Positions 33,001-43,756 of a stretch of 64,000 nt of DNA are shown here, piece after piece. This DNA is from Panicum virgatum. Its lineage: Eukaryota; Streptophyta; Magnoliopsida; Poales; Poaceae. Position numbers and translations under genes: made by a program. Location of the stretch: contig NC_053153.1 of assembly GCF_016808335.1 (NCBI RefSeq), positions 26,150,090 to 26,214,089 of the forward strand, written 5' to 3'. A model generated the notes under the pieces. The model had not been told where the DNA came from, did no database searches, and worked only from the letters and a program-made list of their open reading frames with translations. Positions within the stretch are counted from its first letter, which is position 1, and every line of letters begins with the position of its first letter.

Positions 33001-35086
33001 CTTTGGTCCTTCCTTTGGGCTTTGGCCTTCGTCTTTCTCCATGTTAGCGCTCGATCACGGGCCTCGTCATTTCATGCTCCAAAATAGGCCAAAAACCTGC
33101 AAAAACGAAGTTCCTCCAAAATATATGTGCAAGTGTGAAAATGACCAATAATTAGGCCGGGGTTAGGACGGTTAGTGATTTTGATATTAAATTCATGCTA
33201 TTATCAAGGATAAATAAGGGATAAAAGGGGTACTTAAGGAGCGCCAACAGAGACCCACAAGTCCTTTCGTGGACTAGTCTCCTGAGGACAATGACCAACA
33301 GTCCCCGCCCACTGATGGAGGCAAGTATCTATGTGAGCAATAAATTTTGTAGGCTTAAGCAAATCAAATTTCATGAATGCACACTAACTAAATGATAACT
33401 TTGTCATATAGCATCTACATCTAGATGCCCGAGGCGGCCGAGGCAACCAACCGCTGCAATACTTTTGGAAAGGATGAACAAAGCTATGGGAAGAAGGAGG
33501 CATGTGGTTGTTGCTGAAGGGGATAAGAGGCCAAAAGAACCTATTCAAGCTGCCAATTTCTCACAAGCAGGTGTAGTCGTTAGGTCTGAACTTCCTATTC
33601 TTCGTCATTGAAAAGAGTACAAGAAGGATGATTCCCATTTTAAGGAATTCATGGGAAAGATATATGTAAGTACATTTACACACTCTACTATGCTGCACTA
33701 ATGAGCTATTATATGACCTACTCTAACTATTGATATGTGCAACTCACCTCACTAGATTCGATTGGCTGTTAACAATGATGATGCAACAAAGGCAGCTTGC
33801 GCTGATGTAATGCAGTCTGCGATACGAAACCAGCGTTATAGGTTGAAGAAGAAATACTTCAATGGTGTCCCAGCAAATGAGGTCAGAACTACTTCTCCTG
33901 TGCAAAACATGACTGATCAAGAATGGATTGCACTAGTTGCCCATTGGTCTGACCCTAAGAATAAGGTATGTTCCAACTTCTCAATTTTTTTTCAAGCTGT
34001 ACTAGGAAGCTGATCTAGTAAGTGCATGTGTTTGCAGCAAACCTCTGAAAAGTACAAACAAAACCGGCTGAAAGTGAAGTTCCATCAGACAACAGGTTCT
34101 CGCGCCTATGTTTCCCATTTGCATGCCTATGTAAGTCAATCTCCTTTTATAGTCAGCACCCACTTTTCCCTTCAATGTACTATGTGAAATAACTATTCTA
34201 ATGTTCCATATATTTGTACCAGAGGTAGAAGAGAAAGGAGGTTGAGCCCAGCACAGAAGATGAAGAGCTTGATGTAGTGGAGGCCTTCAAGTCCTGCCAT
34301 ACAAGCTCCAAAACGGGACTGAGAGATGAGGCACAACGCCTTGTTGTAAGTGCCATTCTAATCTGAGATTTATTTATTGTTCATGACCTTATGTATCAAA
34401 TACTATTGATAGTTAGGAAAGTATCAATTATGGCTTGGCTGGCATGTAAAATATGTGCATTAGGTGCAGTTTTTATCATAAACTTGATTTGAGATAATAT
34501 GTTGAGAAAATATGTGCATTTTTTATCAAAAATTGTTGCACTAATGTACTATATGGCTTGCATTGACTTATATTCTGCTGGTTTGCATTGAAGCTAAGTA
34601 CATACATGCATAGTATTTATTCATATTGGCTTCTACCCACCTATTATTCTGTCGTTTGAATTTTTTTCAGTCTGAAATGGAGGCTTTGAAGGCAGCAGTT
34701 GTACCTGATGGTGAAGAGCAAATGTCTAGTGCACAAGTTGTTGCCAAGGTGCTCACCGAGGATAGCTCCAAGTCAAACACATTTCTGAAGAATGCTGGTC
34801 TATAGTCTGGGTGCTCCTCAAAATCAGCTTCATCAACTGAAAGGGATCTTCGGGAACAACTTGAAGCTGAACGACGAGCCAAAGCTGCCCTCGAGGAACA
34901 ACTTGCAACCTTGAAGAAGAAGAGTGAGGTTACCGAGGAAAATCTTGCCAAGGCCCAAAGGCAGTTGGATGAAACCACAAAGACAGCAGAAGAGACCCAA
35001 AGGCGTTTGGAGCAAACCGAAAAGACAGCACAAGAGAACAATATCATCCTCCGCCGTTTCTTGAGATTCAATGGTAACTCATCCTA
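30041..35086 (+). pseudogene. CACTA second gene, Transposase_24 (Ptta/En/Spm) type
   Basis: First exon 30041-30098 (MVTMRRGAARGMP) then a GT donor. A later exon reads RVADNIRRLAELGLHES and acidic EDYSQGDNDDDDDESLDEE; another (31544 on) reads LPKTDRVKRLVTRRRKQVSD. A solo LTR (31794-33249) interrupts the next coding part. Exons then read NKAMGRRRHVVVAEGDKRP, KEPIQAANFSQAGVVVRSEL, VNNDDATKAACADVMQSAIR, DQEWIALVAHWSDPKNK and SEKYKQNRLKVKFHQTTGSR, which are the conserved Transposase_24 core. The C-terminus (34830-35086) is a long coiled coil (LREQLEAERRAKAALEEQL). In-frame TGA at 33609-33611 and TAG at 34803-34805 disable it. In En/Spm the second gene product binds the subterminal repeats. Confidence 0.82.
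31789..33254 (-). mobile_element. solo LTR with perfect target duplication
   Basis: LTR proper is 31794-33249 (1,456 bp), with TG...CA ends and terminal inverted words TTGACGCTCC / GGAGCGCCAAC. GAGAC duplications lie at 31789-31793 and 33250-33254. No internal region remains, so it arose by recombination between two LTRs. On the minus strand it has a TATA box, GGCTTATAAATAGTTCGC (about 32651-32634), and starts TGTTGGCGCTCCTTAAGTACC, so the element pointed leftward. It sits in an exon of the CACTA second gene. Confidence 0.9.
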
Positions 35087-35119
35087 GACTTATGAGCTGT
35101 TCCCTTGTCCCAATCTAAT

Positions 35120-35370
35120 GTTAGTCAAGTTCTGTGTTGAACTTGTGTCAGTCCATGGTGTGTTGAACTTATGTCAGTCCAGTGATCATGGTGTGTTGAA
35201 CTTGTGTCAGTCCATGGTGTGTTGAACTTATGTCAGTCCAGTGATCATGTGGTGAACTTATGTCAGTCCAGTGGTCTGTGTTGAACTTATGTTGGCATGT
35301 GTTGAACTTATGCCAGTTCAGAGATAATGTGGTGAACTTGTTGAATTTATGTGTGGTGAACTAAGATGTA
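35120..35370. repeat. tandem repeats around TGTTGAACTTATGTCAGTCC
   Basis: Six or more imperfect copies of a unit containing GTGTTGAACTTATGTCAGTCC with GTGATCATG spacers, lying after the stop of the CACTA second gene. Non-coding. It probably forms part of the 3' UTR or subterminal region. Confidence 0.7.
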
Positions 35371-35439
35371 AGTTCTATGACCAGCTGTGTGATCTGAGCT
35401 GTATGTGATCTGAGCTATATGTGATCTGAGCTATTGTAC

Positions 35440-36061
35440 TTCTATGATGAAAGAAGACCAAATACAGTGACGTTTTTTGGTGCCTTCTGTGATGATAAGA
35501 ATGTTTTCCATGATGAAAATGGACATGTTTTGTGACGAAAAAACGTTTCAGTGGCAGACACGTGGCGCAATTTGAAATGATCCACGTGGTAGGGCCAGTG
35601 AAGGACACATGGCAGACGCCACATCATCGGCCAGCGTGGCAGATGCCACGTCATCCACTACATGGCAAAAGCCACGTCATCTGCCAGAGTGGCCGACGCC
35701 ACGTCACCTGCCACCTAGCACACGCCACGTCACCTGCCACGTCATCTGCCAGCGTGTCACCCCAAGCCACGTCAGCCGCCGCCATGGTCCACTCCACGTG
35801 GCATTTCCTTTAGTGATGAATTTGGCAATGTCCTGTGACGTATATACTTTTGTCACTGAAGATCGTCTGTTCCTTGACAAAGGCCGTTTCGTCATTGAAA
35901 AGTTCACTTCTATGACGAATTTATCGATTTCGTCACGGTGGGATAAATGTGACGGCATATGCATGACGAATGAGTTTTCGTCACAAAACATCTTCAGTGA
36001 CGTTTTGATTGCCTACTGTGACAAAAATGAATCGTCATCTTTGTGAGATTCCCTACTAGTG
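35440..36061. repeat. right subterminal repeats of the CACTA element
   Basis: Between 35570 and 35800 the unit GCCACGTCATCTGCCA recurs about eight times in changed forms. From 35455 to 36061 GTGACG, GATGAA and CGTCAC words alternate on both strands, as at the left end (25910-26110). This is the expected binding region for the element's own DNA-binding protein. Confidence 0.7.
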
Positions 36062-36064
36062 TGA

Positions 36065-36513
36065 GTGGAAAACCTTACTATTTTATCACCGCTAGTTTTA
36101 GTAGGCTTACCATTACTCTCTCTCTCATTTATTCAATGCAGAGCAGTGCATGACCGGTTTTGATCTACCATCCAACTTTGATCCGAACCCTCAGAGAATT
36201 GGGCGAATTGTGAGACACCGCATCGTCCCACCTCAGAAGAAACCCACTTGGAAGCCTCGTTTGTCAGTCTCAGCACCACCCATGGTGAAGACTCTCAGGC
36301 AGTACTCGGCCCCGTCTAGTAGCCACATTCCTATTGGACAGAACAATGACCAAGGCAATGATGGCTTTGAGCTCAAGTCGGGACTGGTTAACATGGTTCA
36401 AGCGAGTCCATTCTGTGGCAAGGCATCAGAGGCTGCCAATGCTCACATTCAAAACTTCCTGGAAGTGAGCAGCACCATCAACCCCAGAGGTACCATGATG
36501 GATAACGTTCGCC
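36065..36513 (+). pseudogene. gypsy element 1 leader and truncated gag
   Basis: After the CACTA element the gypsy leader resumes. Gag starts at 36150 with MTGFDLPSNFDPNPQRIGR, and the frame continues to FELKSGLVNMVQASPFCGK, ANAHIQNFLEVSSTINPRGT and MMDNVRL, where it is cut at 36513 by an unrelated CACTA-like fragment. The gag of gypsy element 2 begins MTGFSLPKNY and shares NMVQASPFCGK and NAHLQNFLE, so both belong to the same lineage. Everything downstream (nucleocapsid, pol) is missing. Confidence 0.8.
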
Positions 36514-38561
36514 TGGGGCACACGGCGAAGCCCCCCGGGCACACGGTGAAGATTTCACCGAGGCTCGCACCCGGCGAAGCGCAGACGACAACTACAGGCA
36601 CGGCAAAGGCCGAGTTTACCGTGTGCCAAATTTCGGGCACACGGCAAACAACTTTGCTGTGTGTTTGTCGAGGTACATGGCGCAAAAAAGCAAGACGATG
36701 GCGTGACCGGAACCTGACGGCGTCGGGATGAATTCGCCGTGTGCCACGATTTCAGGCACACGGCGAAGATAATTAGTTCGCCGTGTGCCGAGACCCCTTG
36801 CACATGGCGAAGAATCGGAAAAAAAACAAAAAAATCCGCTAGGTACACGTCCGTACCCCACCGGTGCCGCGTCCGTGCCGCGCGCTCGCCATCGCCGCGC
36901 CCAGCCGGTGCCGCAGGAGGCCGCCGCACCCGCATCCTTACCCCGCCGGTGGCGCGGGTGGCCGCCTCGTCCCACCGCTGCGCGCTCGGCGCCGCCGCAC
37001 GTGGCTCCATGGCCGGCGCTCACGGTGGCCCCACGGGGCTCCGCCGCGCGTCCTGGGCTCCACGCACGCGTTCGCGCACTCGCTGCCACCGCACCCCGCC
37101 GCTCCGTGCTCGCCCGCCGCACCCAGCGGCTCCGCTGCCGCTTGCTCCCCACTGCCACGCGCTCGCTGCGGCCCCACGAGGCTCCGTCACGCGCGTGCGA
37201 GCGCTGTCTGCGCACGTGCCTGGGGCCGGCCTCCCGCCCGCTTGCCGCCGTGGGCCTGCACCACCGCCGAGAGAGAGAATGAGAGAGAAGAGAGGAGGAG
37301 GCCCGGCCGGGAGCTTTAAAAGGAAGAGAGAGAGGGATGATCCGCCTCAAGACGTTTAGACCAATGGGAGAGCTCCATTTCAAAGCTTTGGATTGGTGAG
37401 GTGGCAAATGTGACCGATTTCTTTTATTTTGCCGTGTGCGAAAGGGCCGGCACACGGCAAACGGCTTTTTTGCCGTGTGCCTAACGGCCGCGCATGGCAA
37501 AGGCAGACGACGTCCAGCGGTACATCCAAAATCCTAAACCAAATTTAAGCAAAACAATATAAATTTAAAAAAAGCATTAGAAAAATAACCAAATTTTTCT
37601 AAGAAAGAATCTAAGTTGTGTTTTGCATGTACAAAAAGTTTTGAAGTCATACGCCAATTTGACTGTCACTTTGACTTCAAATCTAAACAACTACTTCTCA
37701 ACTCTTTGGATCTTCTACGGAGAAGGAGCGTACGCGATAACTTGTCCGAACTTTCTCAATTTTTTTTCTTAGCCTCCGCGTATGAAATCATGATACCATG
37801 GCAAATCTTATGATTTTCAGACTCCGTTTGATTTTTATAGAATTTTAAACCGATCCGGCCAGACGGTCGTGGTCAATGTTCATGAGCAAGATGTTCGAAA
37901 TTTGCATCCATTTCATGGATATGGCCTCACATTGGACTCAATAATGTAAATATCAAATTTTGACTAATTATATTCAATTATTCAAAATACTTGCAGCTCA
38001 AATTTGATTTATCCACAAGAATTCGGTTTACTTAAATAAAATGATTAGATATAGCTGAAAGACCGAGAAAAATACCAAAACTTAACATATAATACCACGT
38101 ATAGTATGTAGTTAGCAGAAAAAGTTAGGAGTGCTTAATCAATTTTTTTTGAAACAATTTTCCATGTGCCACAACTTAGGCACATGGCAAAGAACAAAAA
38201 CACATGGCATAGATTTTGATTGCCGTGTGCCAGTTGAAGCGCACGGCAAACCCAACGGTCAGGCAAACGGCTCGCCTGGGCAACCTGTTTGCCGTGTGCC
38301 TAACGTTAGGCACACGGCAAACAAACCAGATTGCCGTGTGTTCGTCATGGTACACGGCAAACTCCCACCATTTGCCGTGTGTTTTATTTTTTCCGTGCGT
38401 TTTTTTTCTAGGCACACGGCAAACGTACTTTTTGTCGTGTGCCTTTTGTTTGCCGTGTGTTTTTCTTTTGGCTCATGGCAAATGGACTGGTTGCCGTGTG
38501 CCCGAAATTCTGCACACGGCAAAGATCGGGGCACACGGCGAAGTATTGGATTCCGGTAGTG
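36514..38561. mobile_element. CACTA-type fragment with TTTGCCGTGTGCC repeats
   Basis: The right end, read on the minus strand, starts CACTACCGGAATCCAATAC, a CACTA terminal repeat. The interior has about 20 copies of words like GGCACACGGCAAA and TTTGCCGTGTGCC in both orientations at the two sides (36518-36800 and 37430-38550), forming a strong inverted-repeat structure. The middle (36840-37320) is extremely GC-rich and open in many frames; I see no real gene there. The left terminal CACTA end is absent: gag sequence passes straight into the repeats at 36514, so the left end is deleted. Non-autonomous. Confidence 0.7.
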
Positions 38562-38596
38562 GTTACATCCAGAATACCGAAAATAGTATAGTATGT

Positions 38597-38696
38597 TAGC
38601 ATATCAAGGGTCTTAGTATCTCAAGAGTCATCATGTAATCTCTATATAAACTCATTCGTGGTTAATGGAAAGTTGAGTTGAGTCTTTATTCCTCCA
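38597..38696 (+). repeat. copia 5' LTR
   Basis: 100 bp starting TAGCATATCAAGGG and ending TTATTCCTCCA, identical to 48571-48670, with a TATA box CTCTATATAAACTC. Three more bases (TGT) at 38594-38596 would give a canonical TG start. They are missing from the right copy, which reads GGGGATAGC. Confidence 0.88.
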
Positions 38697-38839
38697 ATAT
38701 GGTATCAGTAAGGTTCTGATCCTTCGCTTCCCCAAACCGTCGGACTCCCCCGACGCGTTTCCACCTACAGCGGCGACGCCGCGACGTCCCTCGCCGTTGC
38801 TGCTGGTCAGCGGCCTTTCTACGTCACCGTCTCCTCCCC

Positions 38840-39704
38840 ATGACGACCCGCGAGGAAGAGCTTCAGCGCGCGGCAGAAGAAGCCATCACCGCCGCCGATC
38901 TCGCTGCCGCGCAGGCCCGGGCAGCCATCACTCGGGCAGACGAAGCTGAGCAACGACTTGCCGACTATGAGAACGCAGAGAAATCACAGCTTCACGCTCA
39001 AGCCATCGTCGTGATCAACATCAAATCGATGATCCCTATCATCCTCGAACAGGTGTCTACCTTCTATCCTCGATGGCGCTCGCTCTTCCTGAACACCGTG
39101 ACCAAGTATGCTCTTGATTGCCTTGTGCTCACTGATGATGATTTCTCCACGGATCTTCATTGGCATCGCATGGATTGTACGTTTAAGTCCTGGCTTTTTG
39201 GCACGGTGGCTCCTGATCTTATTGAGGCTGTCTCTACCGCCTCCCCGACATCCCGCTCTATTTGGCTTGGGCTTGAAGAACAGTTCATGGGCATCAAAGA
39301 AACTCGTGCAATAATTCTTGATGCTGAATTTCAGACCCTTGTTCAAGGGGATCTCTCCATCACCCGATTATTGTAACAAGATGAAACGTATGGCGGATAC
39401 TTTGGCCACTCTGGGTGAACCTGTCTTGGATCGCACCTTGGTTCTCAACGTTCTTCGTGGTCTTAATGAGCAGTATTCTTATATGGCAGCCGTGATCAAG
39501 CATACTCGCCCGTTTCCATCATTCTCTGATGTTCGCGCCGATTTGCTTATTGAAGAGGTGACTCTCTCCAGCAAGACCTCTTCCCCTACTGCGATTGTTG
39601 CCTCGTCTTCATCACGCTCTTCTGCGCCAAGTCCCCCCAGCAATGTCACCAGCTCGGGAGGACAAGGTGGCTAGGGAGGGCATGGCGCTTCTCCTGGCCA
39701 GGGA
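38840..39704 (+). pseudogene. copia gag (UBN2 type), frameshifted and split by hAT
   Basis: ATG at 38840 begins MTTREEELQRAAEEAITAAD, then a coiled coil region, then SMIPIILEQVSTFYPRWR and TFKSWLFGTVAPDLIEAV, AILDAEFQTL-like motifs typical of plant copia gag (UBN2). A frameshift near 39350-39360 switches to CNKMKRMADTLATLGEPV, LDRTLVLNVLRGLNEQYSY and FSDVRADLLIEEVTLSS. A TAG at about 39672 and the hAT insertion at 39706 follow. The Gly-rich C-terminal part resumes beyond 43757. It would have formed the virus-like particle core; inactive. Confidence 0.8.
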
Positions 39705-39705
39705 C

Positions 39706-42700
39706 TAGGGATGCAAGCGGGGCGGTTTGCGGCTGCCCGCCCCACGTCCGCATCAGCCGCAACAGATTACGCCGACACATGCGGCTGCCCGCACAGCACC
39801 GCGAGTGATTTGCGGGCTTCGCGGCAGCCCGCGTTGCACCCGCGTGTCGCTGCGCGCTGCGCGAGCAGCCTGCTGGTTGCCTGCCCCCAGCCGCAGTTGT
39901 CAGCACTTATATTTGTCCATGTACCACTTTATTTTCCCCCCAAGTTCACATGTTGATTTACGTACTTTTGTTTTCCAATTTCATGGGGCATTCGTGTAAA
40001 TTTTACCGACGCCCACAACATGCTCCAATTTGACAGAAAAAAAAGAAAGACTCACCAGCAACTGATTGCCAGTTGTGCAATAAACATATTACAAAGAGTG
40101 CCGTTTGAACTACTAGTAATCTCATGAGAGAGATTTTAGCACTGTTAATAGACTATATGCTCCTACATGTAGTATCAAATCATAAGCAACTGGCCACCAA
40201 AGAGATGATGAACTTTTTGAACTCTCCTTTGTGACATCAATCACCTAGCTGCAATCTGAAAAAAAAGTCATTCAGATTGTAACATTCAGCATGATCAGTC
40301 AGTTTAAGGAAAGCCTACTTGCAAGCAACATACATCCTCCAGATACTGACTCACAAGGAGCATCAGAAAACAATTCAGAGATAGGCAAACCTTCCTGAAC
40401 TATCATAAATATTTCATAAACAAAATGATTTGTAACTCAATATTTTGCTAGCTACTACTAGAATACAGACAGACTGAACACAAAAGACTGAACACCAGTA
40501 TATTTAGAGATTATGTAGACATATATTATAAACACCAGTACCTTGTAGTAAGATCAGAGTAAAAATATTGCAGATCAATGCTCATGGGTCTACGACTAGT
40601 CATCCTTTTCATCTCCAATTAAGTATCCAGCTATTTCATCATGGGTGATATTACAGTCTGAAATAATTGAAATGGATTAGGCAAGGAGTAAACATATTAG
40701 CACACACAGAAGACATCACAATACATATAGTAGACCAAACATACCCTTCCCCCTGATCCAATCCTGGAGACAAATCAATGCTTCCACTGTCTTGCTGGTC
40801 AACCTACTTCTGTAGGCACTGATAACTTTCTCTCCACTAGAAAAAGCCGATTCCGATGCTACCGTTGATGCTAGAACAGCTAGCATATCTTGTGCCATAC
40901 GTGCAAGTATGGGATATGTAGTGCAAGAAGTCTTCCAATATTGCAGAATGTCAAAAGGAGCATTTGTAGGGACTGTTTCTGCTTCCAAATACTTGTCGAG
41001 TTCACTCACCCTTCTCATTTGTCTCAAGTTCTGGTGCAAGCTCCAATCTGCCCAAGGGTTGCTTCTATCAACATTGGTTTCAACACTACCAACTGAATTT
41101 GCATGATCTTGAGTACAGTCACTTGATTGTGAGTTATATTCATCGAAGAGATCTCGAAATGTCCTCTCAACTATAGGGAAGTATTGTGATGTTTCACCAA
41201 AACATTTGCTTAGACGAAACTTAAGAAATCCCAACTTAAATCTAGGGTCCAAGATGACTGGAACACATATTTGCAAGAAGCATATATCCCAGTATTTCTG
41301 AAGTTTTTCTTTCATCTTATGTATCATGGCTGCAATCATAACATCTGTATTTGAGGACTCCTTTTCCAATAACAGCTTGACCTCCCAAAACTGATCAAAA
41401 ATACAGCTTGTAGTAGGATAGTTGGAACCCGAGAGTACTTCAGTAGCATCACAAAATGTCTTCAAGATGTCACAAAGCTTTTTGGCCATCTTCCATTCCT
41501 CAACTAAAGGCTCATGCACATACTGACTGTCCTCACGGGTTAGAGCTTCAAATGCTCTCTCATACTCCAAAGCACACTTGAGCATGTGATAAGTGGAATT
41601 CCACCGCGTCGGAACATCAAGTGGCGGTCGTTTATCACAAGATATCCCTACTTCTTTAATCATCTTCTCGAACCTTTGCTTCCGTCCTTGTGAGCTCTTC
41701 ACATACTTTACACTGTCTCTAATACTTGTGACAACATTGCTCATGGCCAGCAAACCTTCTTGAACTATCAGATTTAAGATGTGGGCGGTACATCGGCAAT
41801 GAAACATTGTGCCTTTACTTGGCAGCAAACACTTGGCTACTAGGTTTTCTCTCAAAGTGCTCACAAAGTTGTTGTTTACAAAAGCATTATCTAGGGTGAT
41901 TGAAAAGACCTTATCTTTGATGCTCCACTCATTCAAGCACTTCAGCATTGCATTAAACAAATTTCTGCCATCATGAGGTGTTTCTACAGTACCAAACTTT
42001 ATAACCATTTTATGAAGTTTCCAATTTCTTATAAAATGACAGGTAACACACAAGTAGCCTAAGGTTTGCTTGGACGTCCATAAATCTGCAGTGAGTGATA
42101 CTCTAGAAGTTGAACTTTTCAACACCTCGAGTAATTCAGACTTCCCTTTCTCATATGTACCCATGCAATATGACTTGATTGTGGTTCTTGAAATATGTTC
42201 GAAGCATGGATTAAGATTGTTCACAAAACTCCTGAACCTTGGATACTCAACAAGGCTAAAAGGTAGTGAATGGACAACAATTAGATAAGCTAATTCTTGC
42301 TGAGATTTTTCCTGATCAAATTTCCAGTCTTTTAATGATGCACTGAGTGAGGACAGATCATCAGAGTTCATTTGATTGAGCATTTGATCCACCCTTGCTT
42401 TTGCCTCACAAGTACGCAAATGCCTAAGGCAAGTGCTTGTGCCAACTTCACGTGCGGCTTTGATTATTTTTTGGCAATGCATACACTGAGCTTCAGCAAT
42501 TGAGTCACCATCATATATAGCATCAAAATCTTTCCATATTTCTGATGTAAGCTTATGTCTTTTACGATATTTTCCTAATCATGGTCATGATTGATAGTTC
42601 AGGACAGAATCTACTATGCAAAAGTAGTCAATCTAACAGTTGTATAGTCACTTACTTGGAAAAAACACGGATGGGGAAGGGGAATTAGTCCTTGGTGACA

Positions 42701-43756
42701 ATAGGATTCTCACTCCTGTTGATTTTACGGTCATTGATACCATTGGTGATCTTAATTGCGTTGAGCTTGGCACCTTCTCCTGTGTGTCCATTTTGACCTG
42801 CACATATAACCAAAGTAAATAGACCATTAATACATTTAATTATGTTTTAAGCAGCTGTGGAGGAGCCTTGGTGTGCAGGTCGTAGCACCTTCACCCTCTT
42901 GCCAAACTCAGATCTGTCCTTTTGTTTCTTGTGGAGGAGCATGTTCTCCTTGATCTTGCGCCCCCTGCAACCCAAATTCAGTATACATTGTTTACAGCAA
43001 CATATCAGCATTCTGTTTTCATAATGGATCCACAAATCGGATGCAAAGCAAGGTACGTAACAAGGCTGGAACAAGAACAACAAGAAAAACCCGCCTCGCC
43101 TTCACGTGGTGTGGTCGGCGTCGTTGGCGCCGAGGCCCGAGCCAGGGTGTACGAACGCCCCATCGTGCACGTTAGCGCTGTAGAGCCCCGCCGTCTAGAA
43201 TCATACGCGAGAACCCCAGATTGGATCAGCCGGATCGAAAGAGCAAGAGGAGCAAATGGGGGAAAGGGCGACACAAGGAGCATGGAAGTATGGAATGAAG
43301 ATCTTGACCTTGCCGCTGTCCAAGGAGACAGGGGCAGGGTCTCCTTGGTCGGGCGTGAGCACGACGTCGGAGTGCGGGTGGACGGGCTCCTTGCAGCTGT
43401 CCACCGCAGCTGGGGCAGCTTCGGTGGCGCTCATGGCGGAAGTCCGCGAGGTCGAGCAGGACCGGATGGCACCGCCGTCGGGAGGAAGAGGCGCACGGGG
43501 AGGCGGCCAGGACGGGCGGGTCGAGCAGCGAGCCAGCGACTGGATGGCGGCGGCGGTGACACCTCTTCCTGGGATCCCCGATCCCTACTACTCTTCGTGA
43601 CTCCGTTTCTTGCGGGCTTTGCGGCGCCGCTGGGCCCCGTTGGGCCGCCGCATAACGCCGCTTCAACTATGCGGGCCCAATTGCGGCATTAAACGGGCTC
43701 GCGGCGCGGGCTTGCCCAGCGGGCTTGCGGCAAAGCCCGCCCCGCTTGCATCCCTA
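39706..43756 (-). mobile_element. hAT transposon, apparently complete
   Basis: Left end TAGGGATGCAAGCGGGGCGG and, on the other strand, right end TAGGGATGCAAGCGGGGCGG are inverted repeats matching base for base over 20 bases. Flanking octamers CCAGGGAC (39698-39705) and CCAGGGAG (43757-43764) match at 7 of 8, the 8-bp target duplication of hAT elements. The terminal 200 bases are GC-rich with GCCCGC words that recur inverted. It carries an intact two-exon transposase gene on the minus strand (40716-42791), then a GC-rich leader (42850-43700) that is probably promoter and untranslated first exon. It is inserted in copia gag. Confidence 0.9.
40716..42791 (-). CDS. hAT-family transposase, 664 aa, two exons
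   Basis: Exon 1 (42791-42656) begins MDTQEKVPSSTQLRSP and ends before a GTAAGT donor. The intron is 81 bp with AG at 42576-42575. Exon 2 (42574-40716) continues KYRKRHKLTSEIWKDFDAIY. The exon lengths sum to 1,995 nt, an exact multiple of three with no stop until the end, so 664 aa. Order: N-terminal BED-like zinc finger with CMHCQK and LRHLRTC; catalytic core with SRVSLTADLWTSKQTLGY, LDVPTRWNSTYHML and RCTAHILNLIVQEGL; C-terminal hAT dimerisation domain ILARMAQDMLAVLASTVASE and SRLTSKTVEALICLQDWIRG. This resembles the RICESLEEPER/Ac branch. It would cut and paste its element in the nucleus. It is the only intact transposase in this window. Confidence 0.9.

Larger units (their letters stand above)
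25893..36061 (+). mobile_element. 10.2-kb CACTA (En/Spm) transposon with both gene relics
   Basis: Ends are CACTAGTAGAAATG on the left and, on the complement of the right end, CACTAGTAGGGAATC. Both are flanked by TGA (25890-25892 and 36062-36064), a clean 3-bp target duplication. Subterminal regions carry repeated motifs: GTGACG/CGTCAC types at both ends and, internally, GCCACGTCATC-like copies on the right. Inside are the N-terminal part of a TNP2-type transposase (27418-28190) and a gene for a Transposase_24-type protein (30041-35086). Both are broken; the latter is interrupted by a solo LTR. It is inserted in the leader of gypsy element 1 between the primer site and gag. Confidence 0.92.

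Noticed and set aside
36616..37500. 294-codon open frame on the minus strand and several on plus in the GC-rich core of the CACTA fragment
   Set aside because: All frames are open because of extreme GC content, the predicted proteins are low-complexity Arg/Pro/Ala/Ser, and they overlap each other. No motif recognised.
43201..43666. GC-rich open frames near the hAT right end as a first transposase exon
   Set aside because: The transposase already has an ATG exon at 42791-42656 joined in phase; these frames are more likely leader or promoter sequence.
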